NCBI GenBank assembly: GCA_014879575.1
Contig: JACSRU010000139.1
Span: 1-64,000, forward strand
Origin: Chthoniobacterales bacterium
Lineage (GTDB): Bacteria; Verrucomicrobiota; Verrucomicrobiia; Chthoniobacterales; Terrimicrobiaceae
Length of the DNA stretch: 64,000 bases
Reading direction: 5' to 3'
The notes under the pieces were generated by a model. That model did not search any database. It was not told where the DNA came from and was given only the letters and a program-made list of their open reading frames with translations. Position numbers and translations under genes: made by a program. Positions 36,101-43,984 of this stretch are shown one piece after another (the stretch's first letter is position 1; every line of letters begins with the position of its first letter).

Positions 36101-37652
36101 CATCAACGAAATCGGTGCCGTCCATTACGCGGACTCCGACCTCGAGGCCCTGCCCTACTTTGGCAAGGCTGTGGGGGCCATGTGCGATTACAAGGGCTTC
36201 GTTCCCTGGCACAGCGGAAGCCGCTTCGATTACAATTCCTACGCGGATAATTTTCTGAGTTCTTATTATCTGACAGGCAATCCCCGCTCGCGGGATTTCC
36301 TGGAGGAGATGCACGATTTTCTCCTGACCGTGCGCCGCCGCAGCGGAGGACTTGGCCGGATGGGTGCCAGTCGGATGGAGACCGCCGCCTCGCTGTATGA
36401 GTTCACGCTGGATGGAAGGCTTTTGGGCTATCTGCACCGCAGTTTTCAGGATGGCAGGAATCAACAGACGAAGGAGGGGTTTATACCCGGTGGGAACGAG
36501 TTTTCTTTTTGGCTGGAATATTACCTGAACCTGACCCGAAATCCCGAGGCGCTGGACGTGCTGAAAAAGACGGTCACCGCCGACGCGCAAATTCCCTGGT
36601 GGTATGATCTGGAGGGGAAGACCTGGCAGCAGAACTGGGATCAATTGGCGTATGCCTACCGCCTTTGGTCCGACCCGAAGATACTCGAACAAGGAGCGCG
36701 CCGCCTGCGGGATGCCAACCTCAACAACATCTATCTCAACCCGGGACACCCCGATCACGGCAGTATGGCAGGTTACAACGTCACCTGGAGCTTCCTCTCC
36801 CACAAAATCCCGTCTTTCCTTTGGGCCTTGAAGCGGGCTCCCGAACTTCATTGGAAGAGTCCGCGCGAAACCCTCGTCAGTCTGAACCTTCAGGCACAAT
36901 GGACCACGTTGGCGGCCTTTCGCATTGATGAGCGCGCGCCCCTGCGTCTGCGCATTCGTGGCAGTCTTCCGCTTGGAAAGCCCTTGCAGTGGCGTGTGGT
37001 GAACTCCGCAGGACTGCTTCTCAAGGAGGGAACCATCGAGAAGCTCGACTGGACGCTCCTGCCCCTGGCCAACCCGCCGGTCGCTCCCGTGACCTACACG
37101 GCAGAGGTCCCGATTTCGGAGCCGGAGGAGCCGGTGTTCCTGCAAGTCAAGGGAGTGAAGGGCCCCTTGCGGTTTCTGCCGCCTTTGAGCAATGCCGCCA
37201 AGGAAGTCTATGCGGCCACGGCGGGGGATTGCCCACTTGTCACAGGCTCTTCGCGGGACACATCCCCCGGAGCGGGAGCACATTGGTTCGGCTACTCATT
37301 TGGAAATCGCCCGGTCTCCTTTCGGGTGCCCGCAGAAGGCCGGGCGATCTCGCTTGCCCTGCTCACCCCGGTCAGCGGTCCTTACCGGTATGTATTGAAA
37401 GACCCGGAGGGTAAGCCGGTTCAGACTCTTGCAGGCGTTTCCTCCAACAATCCAACAATCAACAAATTTTCAACAACCACCCTGGACGGCGTTCGCGGAC
37501 GGGATGTCACGGTCGAGGTGGCGGCGCACTCCCCGGTTTTTCTTGAGTTCGGCGCGGATATTCCGCCCTGGGTCTCCCTTTCTCCCGAAAGTTTCTTTCT
37601 GCCCGGAAAAACAGGCGGGAACACGGATGATTCCAAGTCGGGCACCCATTGA
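33108..37652 (+). CDS. Giant secreted PcRGLX/YetA-like protein, candidate polysaccharide lyase
   Basis: A 1514-aa exported protein with signal peptide 1-24 and TTG start. Order of parts: a CBM9-like beta domain (about 30-270); linker strands; a RIFT-barrel segment from about 485 (PYPVRSGIPFPAGRLFDSQR and a WPQDGSIKWVHGDF block); a central beta-sandwich (about 600-850); an alpha/alpha toroid with many Trp/Tyr/His residues (about 900-1280); and C-terminal beta domains. This matches the PcRGLX/YetA group; fungal PcRGLX is an exo-rhamnogalacturonan lyase of PL26. Pectin- or uronate-type substrate is inferred. The catalytic residues could not be assigned by eye. Confidence 0.7.
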   Translation: MKWSKGAVLMMMALMGPLPGIFAQGVEASGTIKAWPDDLRPYWVQPTPLSIPRVANRQAFFEQKEGAPLALRFLEHAESKVASNLLFPLEAGLLNLDSRPPEVRLARDETHLLLRVRVAADRAGDNQAGVWPAQPGENFYTKDWVMLAAAADSPRNVPQRAFFFDRNGNHLFRQSDGVKPLSTAPKVPDIEVSTAQDAGGWTLRAAIPLSALGNEVRVPETLGLNVARVSVEPGHLPLASSWAGSFFSSIRFPLFSLSALQAGANPILGVSYGRAVWPPQNQEDIKESEILWPRGRQSAQLTLLHGGAPGQSVRVQHEMRAGKTASVLLDREFLLSPGVNVLRWEWNSGDGSDECHEIKVDGALVDRRTLPFLPRLESSLARFVVFPGEYLSLHADVGMLPNPQTDMVFELSVVQDGRELQHWPVGVVTEPEFDLHWSPERAGLAPGNYQVRLTAKRSGSLWAVSQHAWTYAEHPDTPALEQKIPLRNASFGHLPAPYPVRSGIPFPAGRLFDSQRLRLVDEKNREVQAAFHAVGWWPQDGSIKWVHGDFLFNPARKYRIVISEKSREPIKSELQVTETDEQFLVSTGSMTVAFGRNGFDGFHNLHLANGEASPFTSGTPGNFYAVDENQVRYESSPKTGRTEIEEQNSERVTLKFTGRCTNPTDHGEVLRYILRMVFHRGQSWIDVQHTLIVTANTQLVRFREIALDLGIWRGAEELLLPDQPPLALKGDCSILQLDPETRTCVSGEETLSLSSDAPATFRFTSSRSALELNVRDFSEMAPMEIRYSPVRGLSLQVWPDLNAHPAMTPEETPPEDLIRLPFLHRGPFLDFSVPFAYLAKSESRQQEAYMLSGIRMANGMGVSRTHEFQLVFGGKSPAKSYFARAHACADPAWMCATEAVGGLPMDPRQENETHPLVAETEKALDAAFDWEAARLKATTKGKWTWGAMHSQWDDTRQRWTLYRPFRNSHHGSTKGYYYLFARSGDPKYLAFGERASNYINEIGAVHYADSDLEALPYFGKAVGAMCDYKGFVPWHSGSRFDYNSYADNFLSSYYLTGNPRSRDFLEEMHDFLLTVRRRSGGLGRMGASRMETAASLYEFTLDGRLLGYLHRSFQDGRNQQTKEGFIPGGNEFSFWLEYYLNLTRNPEALDVLKKTVTADAQIPWWYDLEGKTWQQNWDQLAYAYRLWSDPKILEQGARRLRDANLNNIYLNPGHPDHGSMAGYNVTWSFLSHKIPSFLWALKRAPELHWKSPRETLVSLNLQAQWTTLAAFRIDERAPLRLRIRGSLPLGKPLQWRVVNSAGLLLKEGTIEKLDWTLLPLANPPVAPVTYTAEVPISEPEEPVFLQVKGVKGPLRFLPPLSNAAKEVYAATAGDCPLVTGSSRDTSPGAGAHWFGYSFGNRPVSFRVPAEGRAISLALLTPVSGPYRYVLKDPEGKPVQTLAGVSSNNPTINKFSTTTLDGVRGRDVTVEVAAHSPVFLEFGADIPPWVSLSPESFFLPGKTGGNTDDSKSGTH

Positions 37653-37752
37653 ACCGCCCAATCCCGCCAAGTTTCCTGTCTCTCTCCACCAAGTGCAAAA
37701 TCATGGACCGTATCTGCGTTTCTCAAAAAAGAAAAATCCATGAATTTTTTTA

Positions 37753-37782
37753 TTGACATTGGTGCCGGAAAATCGCAAGTCT
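37753..37782 (+). promoter_or_regulatory. Possible internal promoter before the PEP-CTERM gene
   Basis: TTGACA at 37753-37758, an 18-bp spacer and AAGTCT at 37777-37782, one base off the TAGTCT box seen before carB. It lies in the 148-bp gap, the only sizeable gap in the operon. Confidence 0.35.
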
Positions 37783-37800
37783 CGCTCAAGCACGAATCCC

Positions 37801-38697
37801 ATGAACAACCCTTCGAACAACTATACAAATCCCGTCCCCGGTTCACTCCAACCCTCCGTGTCCCCTCACAGGACTGTCCGGCTTTTTCCAAAAATCCTGG
37901 TCACTGCGGCGCTGGGGCTTCTTCTTGCAAATGCGACGGGAAATGCCGCCACCCTGGTGAGCTGGGGTGGAGACTATCTCACCACCTCGCTGCAAAATTT
38001 CGTTCTGCCGACTGCGACCGACAACAGCGGAGTGCGCACCTATGAATACAGTGCCAGCACGGCGATTGATCCCGGCTCTGGCGTTTACTCAGGTCCAAAA
38101 TTTTATGGCGCCTTGCAGAATAATTCCGGGACAAGCACTCCGGCAGATTTTGATGCGTCTCGCGTGATTGATAACAGCGGCACCAATCAAATTCGCGTCT
38201 GGGGGAACACCCCCTCGGCGGGTATAACGAACACCATTACCGGTCTGATTTTCTTCAAGCCCACGCTGAACATTGGCGAGACCGCCTCCTTCGGCGTGTC
38301 GGATCAACTGAACATGACCATTTCGATGACGGGAGCGTCCCGCCTCGCGCGGTTTGCCGTCCTGAATAATGGACAATGGTATCTCTCGGATGACAATTTC
38401 ACCGCCAACGGGGCGAAGTCGATCACACCCAACGGGGAAATGTGGGGAGCCTGGAACCCTACGGGCGCCCCTCTGGCATCGACGCCGGGCAGCTACACCA
38501 CGAATGGATCAACCTTCACGGATATTGAGGCGGTCGGGTATTACTTTAACATTTCCAATACAGGCGCCAACTCGCGCATTGACCTGACCAGTTATACCGC
38601 CACGGGAACGGTTGTTCCCGAGCCGGGCATTGTCGGTCTCCTTGCCTGTGCCGGAATGGGGTGGATGGGGGTCCGTCGCCGGAACCGGACCGTATGA
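37801..38697 (+). CDS. PEP-CTERM sorting-domain protein
   Basis: A 298-aa exported protein. An extended basic N terminus leads into a hydrophobic signal ending at about residue 50 (LGLLLANATGNAA). The mature part is a beta-rich, Asn/Thr/Ser/Gly-rich domain of unknown fold. The C terminus has the full sorting signal: VPEP, a hydrophobic helix (GIVGLLACAGMGWMGV) and RRRNR. Such proteins are processed by an exosortase, not present in this window. The ATGA overlap with the next secreted gene suggests the two products act together outside the cell, perhaps on the operon's polysaccharide. Confidence 0.88.
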   Translation: MNNPSNNYTNPVPGSLQPSVSPHRTVRLFPKILVTAALGLLLANATGNAATLVSWGGDYLTTSLQNFVLPTATDNSGVRTYEYSASTAIDPGSGVYSGPKFYGALQNNSGTSTPADFDASRVIDNSGTNQIRVWGNTPSAGITNTITGLIFFKPTLNIGETASFGVSDQLNMTISMTGASRLARFAVLNNGQWYLSDDNFTANGAKSITPNGEMWGAWNPTGAPLASTPGSYTTNGSTFTDIEAVGYYFNISNTGANSRIDLTSYTATGTVVPEPGIVGLLACAGMGWMGVRRRNRTV

Positions 38698-39344
38698 GGT
38701 ATTGGCTTTGCTGTCTGGTCCCAATCGTGGCGTTGGCAAGTGCCACCCACGCGGCAGATTTTTTCGCCAATTTCGAGGATGAGACAGCCGGCTCACCTCC
38801 AGCTCTGGGCTCGGTGGATGGCCCTGCGGAGACCGCCGCTGGATTCCGGGTGGTTGATGCCTCCACGAATCCGGTGAATCCTCTTCAGGGAAAGGCCCTG
38901 CTGGTTGAGGATCAGGCGCACGAGACCGCGCCAATTCTCAGGATTCCCGTCGGAAATTTCATCCGGGGAGAGGCCGATGCAAAAATCAAGCTGCTCGAGG
39001 GGACGTGTCGGATCGCATTGGGAAACAAAGCCGGAGCGGCGTCCATGTTGATGTTTGCCGATACCGGCCAGATCAGCGTCAAGAGCGAGACGGGGTGGAT
39101 CGCGTGTGATCAACCGTGTGATCCAACGCGACCTTTGGAGGTCAAAATCCAGTTCGACTGCGAGCGGGGAACCTATACGGCCACCCTCAACGGTCAGCCG
39201 GTCACTTTTCAAAAGGGGAACCCGGAGTTTCCATTCCGAAAATCCTCCCTCACCGCACTTTCCGAGATCATTGTGCAGGCGGGCGATGGGGAGAGCGGGG
39301 GATCCCGTGCGGTGTTTGATGATTTTGGCATCAGCGAACACTGA
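38694..39344 (+). CDS. Secreted LamG-like beta-sandwich protein
   Basis: A 216-aa exported protein with signal peptide 1-21 (WLCCLVPIVALASATHA). The mature chain is a series of beta strands with the end pattern SRAVFDDFGIS, which resembles concanavalin A-like/LamG carbohydrate-binding or DUF1961-type domains. No catalytic residues can be assigned. It starts inside the stop of the PEP-CTERM gene (ATGA) and ends three bases before the oxidoreductase gene. A glycan-binding role is inferred from fold resemblance and context. Confidence 0.6.
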   Translation: MRYWLCCLVPIVALASATHAADFFANFEDETAGSPPALGSVDGPAETAAGFRVVDASTNPVNPLQGKALLVEDQAHETAPILRIPVGNFIRGEADAKIKLLEGTCRIALGNKAGAASMLMFADTGQISVKSETGWIACDQPCDPTRPLEVKIQFDCERGTYTATLNGQPVTFQKGNPEFPFRKSSLTALSEIIVQAGDGESGGSRAVFDDFGISEH

Positions 39345-39347
39345 CGC

Positions 39348-40634
39348 GTGACGACCAGGCTTTCATCGGCGCCGCTGCGGGTGGCCATCATCGGAACGGG
39401 TGGCTGTGCGTTGACCCACCATATGGAGATGGGCGCACTGGAAAAGGAAGGGCGTTGTCAGGTGGTGGCGACATGTGATCCCTTTGTCAACCCGGCGGAA
39501 CTTCCGGCGGGAGTGACGCCAGGCATCCCGTTTTATTCCGACTATCGGGAGATGTTGGATGATCTGGCGGGTGACCTCGACTGTGTGACGGTGCCAACTC
39601 CCATCCCGCTGCATGCGGAGATGCATCAGAAGGCGGTCGAGTGTGGGGTGCCCTGCTATCTGGAGAAGCCGCCCACCCTCGATCCCGACGTGCTTCAAGA
39701 CATGCTCGAGGTGGAGGAAAAGGCGGATTCTGCGACCTTTGTGGGGTTTGGGTTTATTCACGAGGCCGAACGCCGGGCGGTGAAGGAACGCCTGTTGCAG
39801 GGGGAATTCGGCGCGCTCCGCCGGGTGACATTCCTCGGGCTTTGTCCCCGCAACGACCAATATTATCGCCGGACGTATTGGGCCGGGCGACTCTTGAACC
39901 GGGACGGAACCCTGCTCCTGGACTCCCCATTTGGCAACGGACTTTCCCATTTCGTTCACGCCGCCTTGTTCTGGAGCGGGGATGAGGGGCTCTGGCATTG
40001 GGGGACCCCCAAAAAGGTCCGGGCCGAACTGTTTCGCGCGCACCAGATTGAAGGGGCGGATACGTTTTTTGTGGAATGCCTCACCGGAGGGGGAATTCCG
40101 GTTCGGATCGTCACCTCCCACGCCTGTCACCCAGGGATGCCCCGCGTCGAGCAGGTGGTCTGCGAGCGGGCGACGATCGAGATTTCCCACTCGGAAAATC
40201 ACGTTCGCGTGCTGTGGCAGAACGGAACGACCGAGAGCATCGAGAGACCGGTCCGGTTTCCTTATCGCGAAAATTTTCGTTGGTATTTCGACTATCTGAC
40301 CGGGAAAAACGACCGTCCTCTGACACGTCTGGAGGACTCACTTCCCCTGGTGCATCTCCATGCCATGGCGTATGCGTCCAGCGGGGAAATCCATCCGGTT
40401 CCGGAATCTTCCCTGGAGCGGATTTCCTGGAAGAGAAGCCCGTGCCCGGCCATTCGGAATCTGGAATCCATGGCGGAACGCTTCCTGGCTGGCGGCCAGA
40501 TGCCTTCCGGGCAGGGGATGAACATCCCGCACCCCGGCATCTGGGTGGAGGCGGACGCGATGGCATCGGTGCCGGAACTCCTGCGGGCCGGGATCAGAAA
40601 TCCTGCCGATGGGGCATTGGCCTGCCCCGTATAA
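39348..40634 (+). CDS. Gfo/Idh/MocA family oxidoreductase
   Basis: A 428-aa NAD(P)-dependent sugar oxidoreductase. The Rossmann start LRVAIIGTGGCALTHHMEMG and the catalytic EKP motif with Lys107 (YLEKPPTL) are present; the following C-terminal alpha/beta domain is somewhat long. GTG start three bases after the LamG-like gene. With the second family member just downstream, it could form an oxidation/re-reduction or epimerisation step on a liberated sugar or uronate. Exact substrate not predictable. Cytoplasmic, as no signal peptide is seen. Confidence 0.88.
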   Translation: MTTRLSSAPLRVAIIGTGGCALTHHMEMGALEKEGRCQVVATCDPFVNPAELPAGVTPGIPFYSDYREMLDDLAGDLDCVTVPTPIPLHAEMHQKAVECGVPCYLEKPPTLDPDVLQDMLEVEEKADSATFVGFGFIHEAERRAVKERLLQGEFGALRRVTFLGLCPRNDQYYRRTYWAGRLLNRDGTLLLDSPFGNGLSHFVHAALFWSGDEGLWHWGTPKKVRAELFRAHQIEGADTFFVECLTGGGIPVRIVTSHACHPGMPRVEQVVCERATIEISHSENHVRVLWQNGTTESIERPVRFPYRENFRWYFDYLTGKNDRPLTRLEDSLPLVHLHAMAYASSGEIHPVPESSLERISWKRSPCPAIRNLESMAERFLAGGQMPSGQGMNIPHPGIWVEADAMASVPELLRAGIRNPADGALACPV

Positions 40635-40646
40635 TCCGCCAGAAGG

Positions 40647-41642
40647 ATGAAGCTGGCACTCATCGGCGGACACGGTCATCACAGTTTGCTCCAACTGGCC
40701 GCCCCCGGTGGAAATTTGGAACTCGTGGCTCTTGCAGGCGACGGCAGGGACAACGAAGTTTTGAAATTCCAAAGTTCGCCGGCCTGGCATTCCGGGGTCG
40801 CCTGTTTTTCGCATTTCGAGCAAATGCTCGACGAGGTTCAACCCGGGATCGTCTCCATCGGGTGCCAGTATGCCTTTCACGCCGCAGCCTGCCGGGCGGC
40901 TCTGGCAAGGAACATCCCTGCGGTCTGTGAAAAGCCCGTCGCCAACACGCTGGAGGAACTGGAGGAGTTGGACGTCCTCTCCCGTTCCAGTCAGGCTCGG
41001 GTCATTCCCGAGTTCACCATGCGCTGGCAGCCGGCATTTTCCGCCGCCGCATCGGCGGTGCGGTCGGGCGGCATCGGGGACGTGGTCCTTGTCTCGGGAC
41101 AAAAATCGTATCCGTTTAAAACCCGGCCGTCCTTCTATCAAACCCGCGAGACCTATTGCGGAACGATCCCCTGGGTGGGAATTCATGCGATTGATTTTGT
41201 CAGGTGGTGTTCCGGACGGGAATACGAGACGGTGACGGCCATCCACGGCAATCATTCCCAGCCAGACTATCCGGGGTGCGAGGATCACGCCGTGCTGCTT
41301 TGTGAAATGAGCGGCGGTGCCTGCGCGGTGATCACCGCCGATTTCCTCCGCCCCACGACGGCTCCCTCCAGAAATGATGACCGGCTTCGCATCATGGGAA
41401 CCCGCGGATCTCTGGAAGTGCGCGACGGAGTTTGTCGTCTGTGTGAGGAAGGCTCTCCGGAACGGCTGCTGACCATGCCGGAACAGGACGCCGCCCAGGG
41501 GCTTTTGGACTGCGCTCTCGGGCAGAGTGCCTTTCTGACCTGGCACGACGCCCATGTGGCCACCCGGCTCGCGCTTCTCGCCAGGGATTCCGCAGACCGC
41601 CGCGAGAAGCAGACCTTTCCTTCGGCTCCCACCATTCTTTGA
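40647..41642 (+). CDS. Gfo/Idh/MocA family oxidoreductase
   Basis: A 331-aa protein of the same superfamily as its upstream neighbour but clearly different in sequence and shorter. The N terminus MKLALIGGHGHHSLLQLA keeps a shortened dinucleotide fold start, the catalytic AVCEKPVANT motif has Lys96, and VGIHAIDFVRWCSGR holds the usual active-site His of the family. It lies 12 bp after the first oxidoreductase and one base before the next gene, so the three are co-translated. The unusual HGHH in place of the normal G-x-G-x-x-G/A loop may affect cofactor binding. Confidence 0.85.
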   Translation: MKLALIGGHGHHSLLQLAAPGGNLELVALAGDGRDNEVLKFQSSPAWHSGVACFSHFEQMLDEVQPGIVSIGCQYAFHAAACRAALARNIPAVCEKPVANTLEELEELDVLSRSSQARVIPEFTMRWQPAFSAAASAVRSGGIGDVVLVSGQKSYPFKTRPSFYQTRETYCGTIPWVGIHAIDFVRWCSGREYETVTAIHGNHSQPDYPGCEDHAVLLCEMSGGACAVITADFLRPTTAPSRNDDRLRIMGTRGSLEVRDGVCRLCEEGSPERLLTMPEQDAAQGLLDCALGQSAFLTWHDAHVATRLALLARDSADRREKQTFPSAPTIL

Positions 41643-41643
41643 T

Positions 41644-43740
41644 ATGAAATCTCATCGCGCCTTTCGCTATATCCTTCGGTATTCGATTGATCCCGGGTTT
41701 GAAGTCGAAGCCCGGATGGAGGAACTCGTGACCTTTTGTCGGGACGCCAAGGTGGAGGAAGTGATGCTGCTGATCTGCGCCGAAGAGCTGTCACCGGGGC
41801 ATCCCACACCGGAGGAAGTGGAGCCTTGGATCGACATGGCCCGCACGCTGCGCCAGCGTCTGGCCGCAGAATCCCTGGCGATGAGCCTGAATCCCTGGAG
41901 CACCATCTTTCACAATCAACGGGGACGACACCTCCGCCCGGGACAAAATTTCCGCCGGATGGTCGGAGAGAACGGCGTGCAGAGCACGGTCACGGTCTGT
42001 CCCCTCTGCGAACATTGGCAGACGTATCTGGGCGACCTCTTTGCCAGGTATGCCTCGGAGATTTCTCCATCAGCCCTCTGGATCGAGGACGACTGGCGGC
42101 TGCACAATCATGACAAGGCACTCGGATGGGGAGGATGCTTCTGCGACGTCCACATGAGGGAGTTTTCCCGTCGCGTGGGCGAATCCGTGGATCGGACTCA
42201 ACTGCTCAAGGCCTTGCTAAGCCCCGGTCGCCCACACCCCTGGCGGTCTGTCTGGATGGATCTGAGCGCTGAGACATTGCTCGCTCCGCTTCAAAAAGTG
42301 GCGGGGAAAATTCGCCACGCGCAACCCGGCGTGCGCCTCGGCTTGATGAGTTCCGCGCCCGACATGCACAGCATCGAGGGGCGACCGTGGGCACTTATGC
42401 AGGAAACGCTTGGGTTTCAACCCGCCTTCCTCACCCGCCCCCATCTTCCGCCCTACACCCAGACCCATGCGCTGGCGATCACTCCGGCCGTCACCCGGCA
42501 GACTCTTGTCAATCTGGAGGGACCGCTGGAAATCTACCCGGAATTGGAGAACTCCCCACGATGCGGGTTGTATTCCAAAAGCACCCGGTATTCCCGATGG
42601 GAGATGCTCCACTGTGCGGCGTTCGGCAGCCACGGCATCACGATCAATCACTTCGACATGATGGGCAACGGCATCGCCCTGGACCCGACTTTCGGCCGCA
42701 TGCTGGCGGATGCGAAACCAATGCTGGACGCCCTTGCCAGCCTGGAAATTGAAGACCGCGAGGCTGAGGGTGTTCAAATCCTCATTGCGCCGGATGTGGC
42801 GCGTTACATCGAACTGGATGCCGCAGAACGTTCGATGATGTCCTTGTTCCGTTCCTCCATCACCTGGAGCGATGTTTTCTACATCCTCGGAATGGCGCAT
42901 GGGTTCCAAAAGGATCTCTCCACGGTCCGTCCCGGTCAGGTCACCGCCCTTTGCGGATTCACGGCGGACGCGTTTTCCGACATAGACATCCACCGACTGC
43001 TTGGCGGATCGGTCCTTCTGGATGCGACCAGCGCCTCCATTCTCCTGCGACGCGGTTTTGGCGCGTGGATCGGGGTGCAGTCCGGGGAGTGGAAGTCCCT
43101 GGAGGAAACCGGCTACTCCTACGAGGAAATCGATGAGGAGGAAACCTTCCCTTACGGAGTCGCGCGTCCGCGCCTTTGCGCTCAACGCTGCGCTGCCCGC
43201 CTGTTGTCGATGGTTCCCGCAGGGGATACCCGGGTGCTCAGCAGAATTTTCACAGCGAACCACGCGCCGCTTTGGCCCGGAGCGCTCCTCACGGAAAATG
43301 CCCTCGGCGGACGCGTGGTCACCCTCACTTACCCGGTCGAACCCAATGCCCAGTTTTTCATGGCATTCTTCAACAGATTCCGGCGCGAATTCCTGCACCG
43401 GATCGTTTTCGAATTGTCGGCCAAGGCCACGCTGGCGGCGATTGACACCCACCCGATGCACGCCTACCGATACTCCACGTCGAAAGGGATCTTGTTGGCC
43501 GCCCTCAATCCCCTGGATGATCCCGCACCCGGCGTCACATGGAAACTTCCCACGGGCACGAGTGCCTCACGAAAATGGAAGCATCTGACCCGCGCCGGCA
43601 ACTGGCAGACGATCGAGCCGACACTCCAAAGCGGCCCGTGGTGCGAAAGACTCCATTTTGAAACCGGGATATCCGCCCTGGACGGAGCCTTCTTTCTCGG
43701 ACACCCCATCTCCCGCGAGGATGGCGATGGGACCTCGTGA
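41644..43740 (+). CDS. Uncharacterised TIM-barrel, glycoside-hydrolase-like protein
   Basis: A 698-aa cytoplasmic protein, last gene of the operon. The N-terminal 400 residues look like a TIM barrel: alternating strands and helices with acidic residues at strand ends, notably Glu148-Asp149-Asp150 in WIEDDWR and a glutamate in NLEGPLEIYPELE. A Cys/His-rich loop (GGCFCDVHM) follows the first. The C-terminal 300 residues resemble the trimerisation and beta domains of GH42-like beta-galactosidases. I cannot place it in a named family. Position makes intracellular cleavage of an oligosaccharide released by the lyase the likeliest role. Confidence 0.6.
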   Translation: MKSHRAFRYILRYSIDPGFEVEARMEELVTFCRDAKVEEVMLLICAEELSPGHPTPEEVEPWIDMARTLRQRLAAESLAMSLNPWSTIFHNQRGRHLRPGQNFRRMVGENGVQSTVTVCPLCEHWQTYLGDLFARYASEISPSALWIEDDWRLHNHDKALGWGGCFCDVHMREFSRRVGESVDRTQLLKALLSPGRPHPWRSVWMDLSAETLLAPLQKVAGKIRHAQPGVRLGLMSSAPDMHSIEGRPWALMQETLGFQPAFLTRPHLPPYTQTHALAITPAVTRQTLVNLEGPLEIYPELENSPRCGLYSKSTRYSRWEMLHCAAFGSHGITINHFDMMGNGIALDPTFGRMLADAKPMLDALASLEIEDREAEGVQILIAPDVARYIELDAAERSMMSLFRSSITWSDVFYILGMAHGFQKDLSTVRPGQVTALCGFTADAFSDIDIHRLLGGSVLLDATSASILLRRGFGAWIGVQSGEWKSLEETGYSYEEIDEEETFPYGVARPRLCAQRCAARLLSMVPAGDTRVLSRIFTANHAPLWPGALLTENALGGRVVTLTYPVEPNAQFFMAFFNRFRREFLHRIVFELSAKATLAAIDTHPMHAYRYSTSKGILLAALNPLDDPAPGVTWKLPTGTSASRKWKHLTRAGNWQTIEPTLQSGPWCERLHFETGISALDGAFFLGHPISREDGDGTS

Positions 43741-43796
43741 TGCCCTACAAAAACGCCCCTCCAACATAAATCCTGGATGCCGGGTATGGTCGTGCA

Positions 43797-43826
43797 TGAT
43801 GGAATGGCGTGAGCACCGTTCCATCA
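43797..43826 (+). other. Strong hairpin in the gap before gcvT
   Basis: Eleven-bp stem 43797-43807/43816-43826 (TGATGGAATGG with CCGTTCCATCA, one G-U pair) and an 8-nt loop, 57 bp after the end of the sugar operon. No T-run follows. It could end the operon or lie in the gcvT leader. The 244-bp gap shows no glycine-riboswitch core. Confidence 0.4.
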
Positions 43827-43984
43827 CATCACGCCGCCGCGCACCGGTAGTGTCGCAAAAGTCCGGCCTGGTCGACGAGGGGAAATCCTCCCCGTGATCT
43901 CCGGGGCAGGGCATCGGAAAATTTTCCCGCCCTTCGATGCGATTTCTCTTCATCCTTTTTCCGCAATCCTCCATCCTTCGACGC

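Noticed and set aside
35439-37283. 614-codon - strand frame opposite the giant lyase-like gene
   Set aside because: The + strand product has a signal peptide and recognisable domains; the antisense does not.
43741-43984. Glycine riboswitch before gcvT
   Set aside because: No tandem aptamer core or conserved glycine-pocket sequence; only a simple hairpin is visible.
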